From positions 1 through 42,787 of the forward strand of contig JAFADG010000010.1 of assembly GCA_023425025.1 (NCBI GenBank): a DNA stretch of 42,787 nucleotides, in the 5' to 3' direction. Shown piece by piece: positions 41,106 to 42,787 of this stretch. Positions within the stretch are counted from its first letter, which is position 1. Every line of letters starts with the position of its first letter. This stretch comes from Bacillota bacterium (GTDB taxonomy: Bacteria; Bacillota; Clostridia; Christensenellales; Aristaeellaceae). Under the pieces are notes generated by a model. The model saw nothing but the letters and a program-made list of their open reading frames with translations. It was not told the origin of the DNA and searched no databases. Position numbers and translations under genes: made by a program.

Positions 41106-41545
41106 CCTGTCGCGCCCCGGAAGCAGCAAGCAAATTCAATGAATATGGCGTCCGAAGGTTTCCAAAGGGCGACCGGAAAGCCCTTTGGTCGCTCCCGCAG
41201 GAGCGAAATCTTCTAAACCACTCATACAAGATGCGTCCATCTGTCTTCTGTCCCGCTCCGAAAGCAGCAACCAAATTTATCGAATGTGACGTCCGAAGGC
41301 TCCCAAAGGGCGATCGGAAAGCCCTTTGGTCGCCCCCGCGGGAGCGAATCTTTCTACACCACTCATACAAGATACGTCATCTGTCTTCTGTCCCGCCCCG
41401 GAAGCAGCAGCCAAATTTAACGAATGTGGCGTCCGAAGGTTTCCAAAGGGCGACCGGAAAGCCCTTTGGTCACTCCCGCAGGAGCGAAACTTTCTACACC
41501 ACTCATACAAGATGCGTCCGAAGGTTCCCAAAGCGCTCCGTAGCC
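41106..41545. repeat. R2 tandem array, ~140-bp units, three copies plus partial
   Basis: Units start at 41106, 41248 and 41388 (periods 142 and 140), with a partial unit from ~41512. Each contains GTCCGAAGGTTTCCAAAGGG, a hairpin with AAAGGGC / GCCCTTT arms, a second hairpin CGCTCCCGCAGGAGCG, then ACCACTCATACAAGAT. Frames across the array can be translated on both strands, but only because of the repeat; I do not call them genes. Confidence 0.85.
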
Positions 41546-41597
41546 GAAGCGCCGCCTGTGGCGAAAAAAGCGCCCGAAACAGAGCGATGCAATCGTA

Positions 41598-41695
41598 GCC
41601 TCCTTTTGAAAGGAGCTCTCAGGCGAAGCCTGACCGAGGATTGGCAGGCTCCTTTTGAAAGGAGCTGTCAGCGAAGCTGACTGAGGATTGGCCAG
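41598..41695. repeat. Two tandem R1 short-form repeats
   Basis: Copy one at 41598-41645 and copy two at 41647-41695. Both have CTCCTTTTGAAAGGAGCT, a GTCAG(G)CGAAGC(C)TGAC palindrome and CGAGGATTGGC / TGAGGATTGGC. They are the undisrupted parents of the long R1 form. Confidence 0.8.
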
Positions 41696-41821
41696 CGCCG
41701 CAATGCGACTATAGAGCTGGCCGGGCCAACCGAAAGGCCCTTTTGTCGTGTCCGAAGGCACGAAACCTTGAAAATTGGAATGAATCGCAGACTTAACCCT
41801 CAAGCAAAGGTCTCCGTCATC

Positions 41822-42208
41822 TCATTCTTCCCCCAACCCCTCACCGTCCCCCGGCATCCTGGGCTCCGGCATGCCCCCGGTGAAATTCACCACCACCTGG
41901 CTCGATCCCATGGCCTCCATGTGCAGCGCGTACCTCAACAGATAATTGGCTGCGCTGACGCCCAGCTTCCTGTCCTCCGCCTCCATCTGCGTCTTTAAAA
42001 ACAAAAGCGCCTGAGGCTTCAAACCTGCCAGCCACTTGTTGCACTCCTCCCGGCACAGCGCCTGAAAATCCGGCCTGCGCTTCCAGCCGCCCACCGTGTT
42101 CTCATGCCGGCCTACGGCCTCCGCCGTTTCCTTCACCGTGTACCCCTGGCCCAGCAGCATGGCCGCCCTGAGCATCTTCGCATCCATCGCAGCCTTTTTT
42201 GCAGGCAC
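41822..42208 (-). CDS. terS: Phage terminase small subunit
   Basis: 128 residues from GTG 42208, with GGAGGTGGCAGG upstream. The N-terminal helix-turn-helix (KMLRAAMLLGQGYTVKETAE ... VGRHENTVGGWKRRPDF, residues ~11-50) would bind the packaging site. A central helical oligomerisation region follows (LKPQALLFLKTQMEAEDRKL) and a proline/glycine-rich tail. The next phage gene on the strand is the large terminase, ~880 bp away across repeat arrays, a much wider gap than usual. One of the shared promoter cassettes lies ~235 bp upstream. Confidence 0.85.
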   Translation of the reverse strand: MPAKKAAMDAKMLRAAMLLGQGYTVKETAEAVGRHENTVGGWKRRPDFQALCREECNKWLAGLKPQALLFLKTQMEAEDRKLGVSAANYLLRYALHMEAMGSSQVVVNFTGGMPEPRMPGDGEGLGEE

Positions 42209-42445
42209 CCTGCCACCTCCAGTGTTTGAAAAAATGAAACATCCCCCCGCCCTGCCTGTTGACCAGCCCGGATGCCGCGCCAGCCGAGCCGCCCCTCATC
42301 GCGCCCTCACCCGCGAGACCCTTCCCTACAAACAGCAGCTGTATTTTTTTATCACCGCGCCCCGGCCCCACCACGCCTACCTTTGGAGCGCTCCCGCCGC
42401 CCGGTACATAAGCTCCGCGCGGCCCACCAAATCTTTCACCCAAAC

Positions 42446-42513
42446 AAAAAAGCCACCCACATAAGGCAGCCCTGCACGCTATGATCGTACCATACGCAAA
42501 ACCGGAAAAACAA
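42446..42513 (-). promoter_or_regulatory. Shared promoter-hairpin cassette, copy 3 (terminase)
   Basis: On the minus strand: -35 TTGTTT (42513-42508), 18-bp spacer with TTCCGGTTTTGC, TG-extended -10 TACGAT (42489-42484). A weaker hairpin (GGCTGCC ... GGGTGGC) and T6 follow. It is the most diverged copy: the stem is rebuilt with compensating changes. Confidence 0.65.
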
Positions 42514-42787
42514 GGAAACCACTATGCCAGCCGACCACCCCAAAATATCCGGTAAAGCGCAACAGAAAGCAAGATAACAACAACTATGACCCGTACAACA
42601 TTTGCACCAGCAGAAGGACCAAAAAAGAAAAGAGATGCCGTTCCAGATGCTTCCCCTTGAAGGGGAAGCTCAGACCACTGACAAAGCCCTGCTATTTTTT
42701 AAGCAGCAGGGGTTTAGACGTTTATGAGGAAAGAATAAGCAAAAAAGGGGCGAAGGAAGAGGGCGATCCTCTTCATATTTTGGACAG
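42514..42787. other. Right-end sequence without recognisable gene
   Basis: No credible coding frame on either strand. Two clear hairpins are present: GCTTCCCC-TTGAA-GGGGAAGC (42649-42669) and CCCTGCT ... AGCAGGG (42687-42711, U/A-rich loop). Either could be the terminator of a gene lying beyond the window. Confidence 0.5.

Noticed and set aside
41047..41531. Minus- and plus-strand frames across the R2 array, with repeated RSCGSDQRAFRSP-like sequence
   Set aside because: They exist only because the 140-bp repeat is open in several frames; unit sequence varies more in codons than in hairpin arms.
41106..41545. CRISPR array
   Set aside because: Units are ~140 bp and nearly identical along their whole length; there are no unique spacers and no cas genes.
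42209..42787. Prophage attachment site or integrase at the right end
   Set aside because: No tyrosine or serine recombinase and no tRNA-like or duplicated att core could be found; the end of the prophage is not visible.

Overview
The window looks like chromosomal DNA of a Gram-positive-type anaerobe (Bacillota, probably a gut Clostridia lineage). The signs are strong AGGAGG-type ribosome-binding sites, several GTG and TTG starts, a lysine riboswitch, a clostridial-style RHS protein, and the dispersed structured repeats seen in gut Clostridia. Two solute-binding proteins carry Sec signals without a lipobox, so the exact lineage is left open. No rRNA, tRNA, integrase or attachment site was seen, so both prophage ends lie outside the window.

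Almost every gene is on the minus strand. Read in that direction (right to left), the backbone is the structural operon of a podovirus-like phage: small terminase (42.2 kb), large terminase (40.9-39.5), portal (36.9-34.9), then scaffold (16.0-15.2), N4-gp56-family major capsid protein (15.2-14.0), a small head protein, a head-tail adaptor, a stabilization/nozzle-like tail protein, fibre proteins (10.9-6.9), small tail-end proteins, endolysin, two holin-like proteins, a glutamine-rich coiled-coil virion protein, and a giant virion protein. The giant gene starts at 3928 and is still open at base 1 after 1309 codons.

The backbone is interrupted. An AraC-type regulator plus a GNAT acetyltransferase sit between large terminase and portal, bracketed by two direct copies of a ~137-bp structured repeat. 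Between portal and scaffold lies an ~18.9-kb island. It holds a right-handed beta-helix tailspike-like gene, a 2059-residue RHS polymorphic toxin with an overlapping DUF5071 immunity gene, a downstream graveyard of displaced toxin tips and orphan immunity genes, and ordinary metabolic genes. The metabolic genes are a HAD hydrolase, a DUF4342 protein, a lysine-riboswitch-controlled polar amino-acid ABC importer, and an orphan metal-chelate-type binding protein. RAYT transposase relics, REP-like GGGGACGG repeats and RHS scraps occur near both sides of this cargo.

The most distinctive signal is a conserved ~70-bp cassette present exactly three times: upstream of the small terminase, the beta-helix spike and the RHS toxin. 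It has a promoter with an extended -10 and invariant 18-bp spacing, followed almost at once by a hairpin and U-run. This suggests that phage packaging genes and the two large surface/effector cargo genes share one control system, possibly antitermination.
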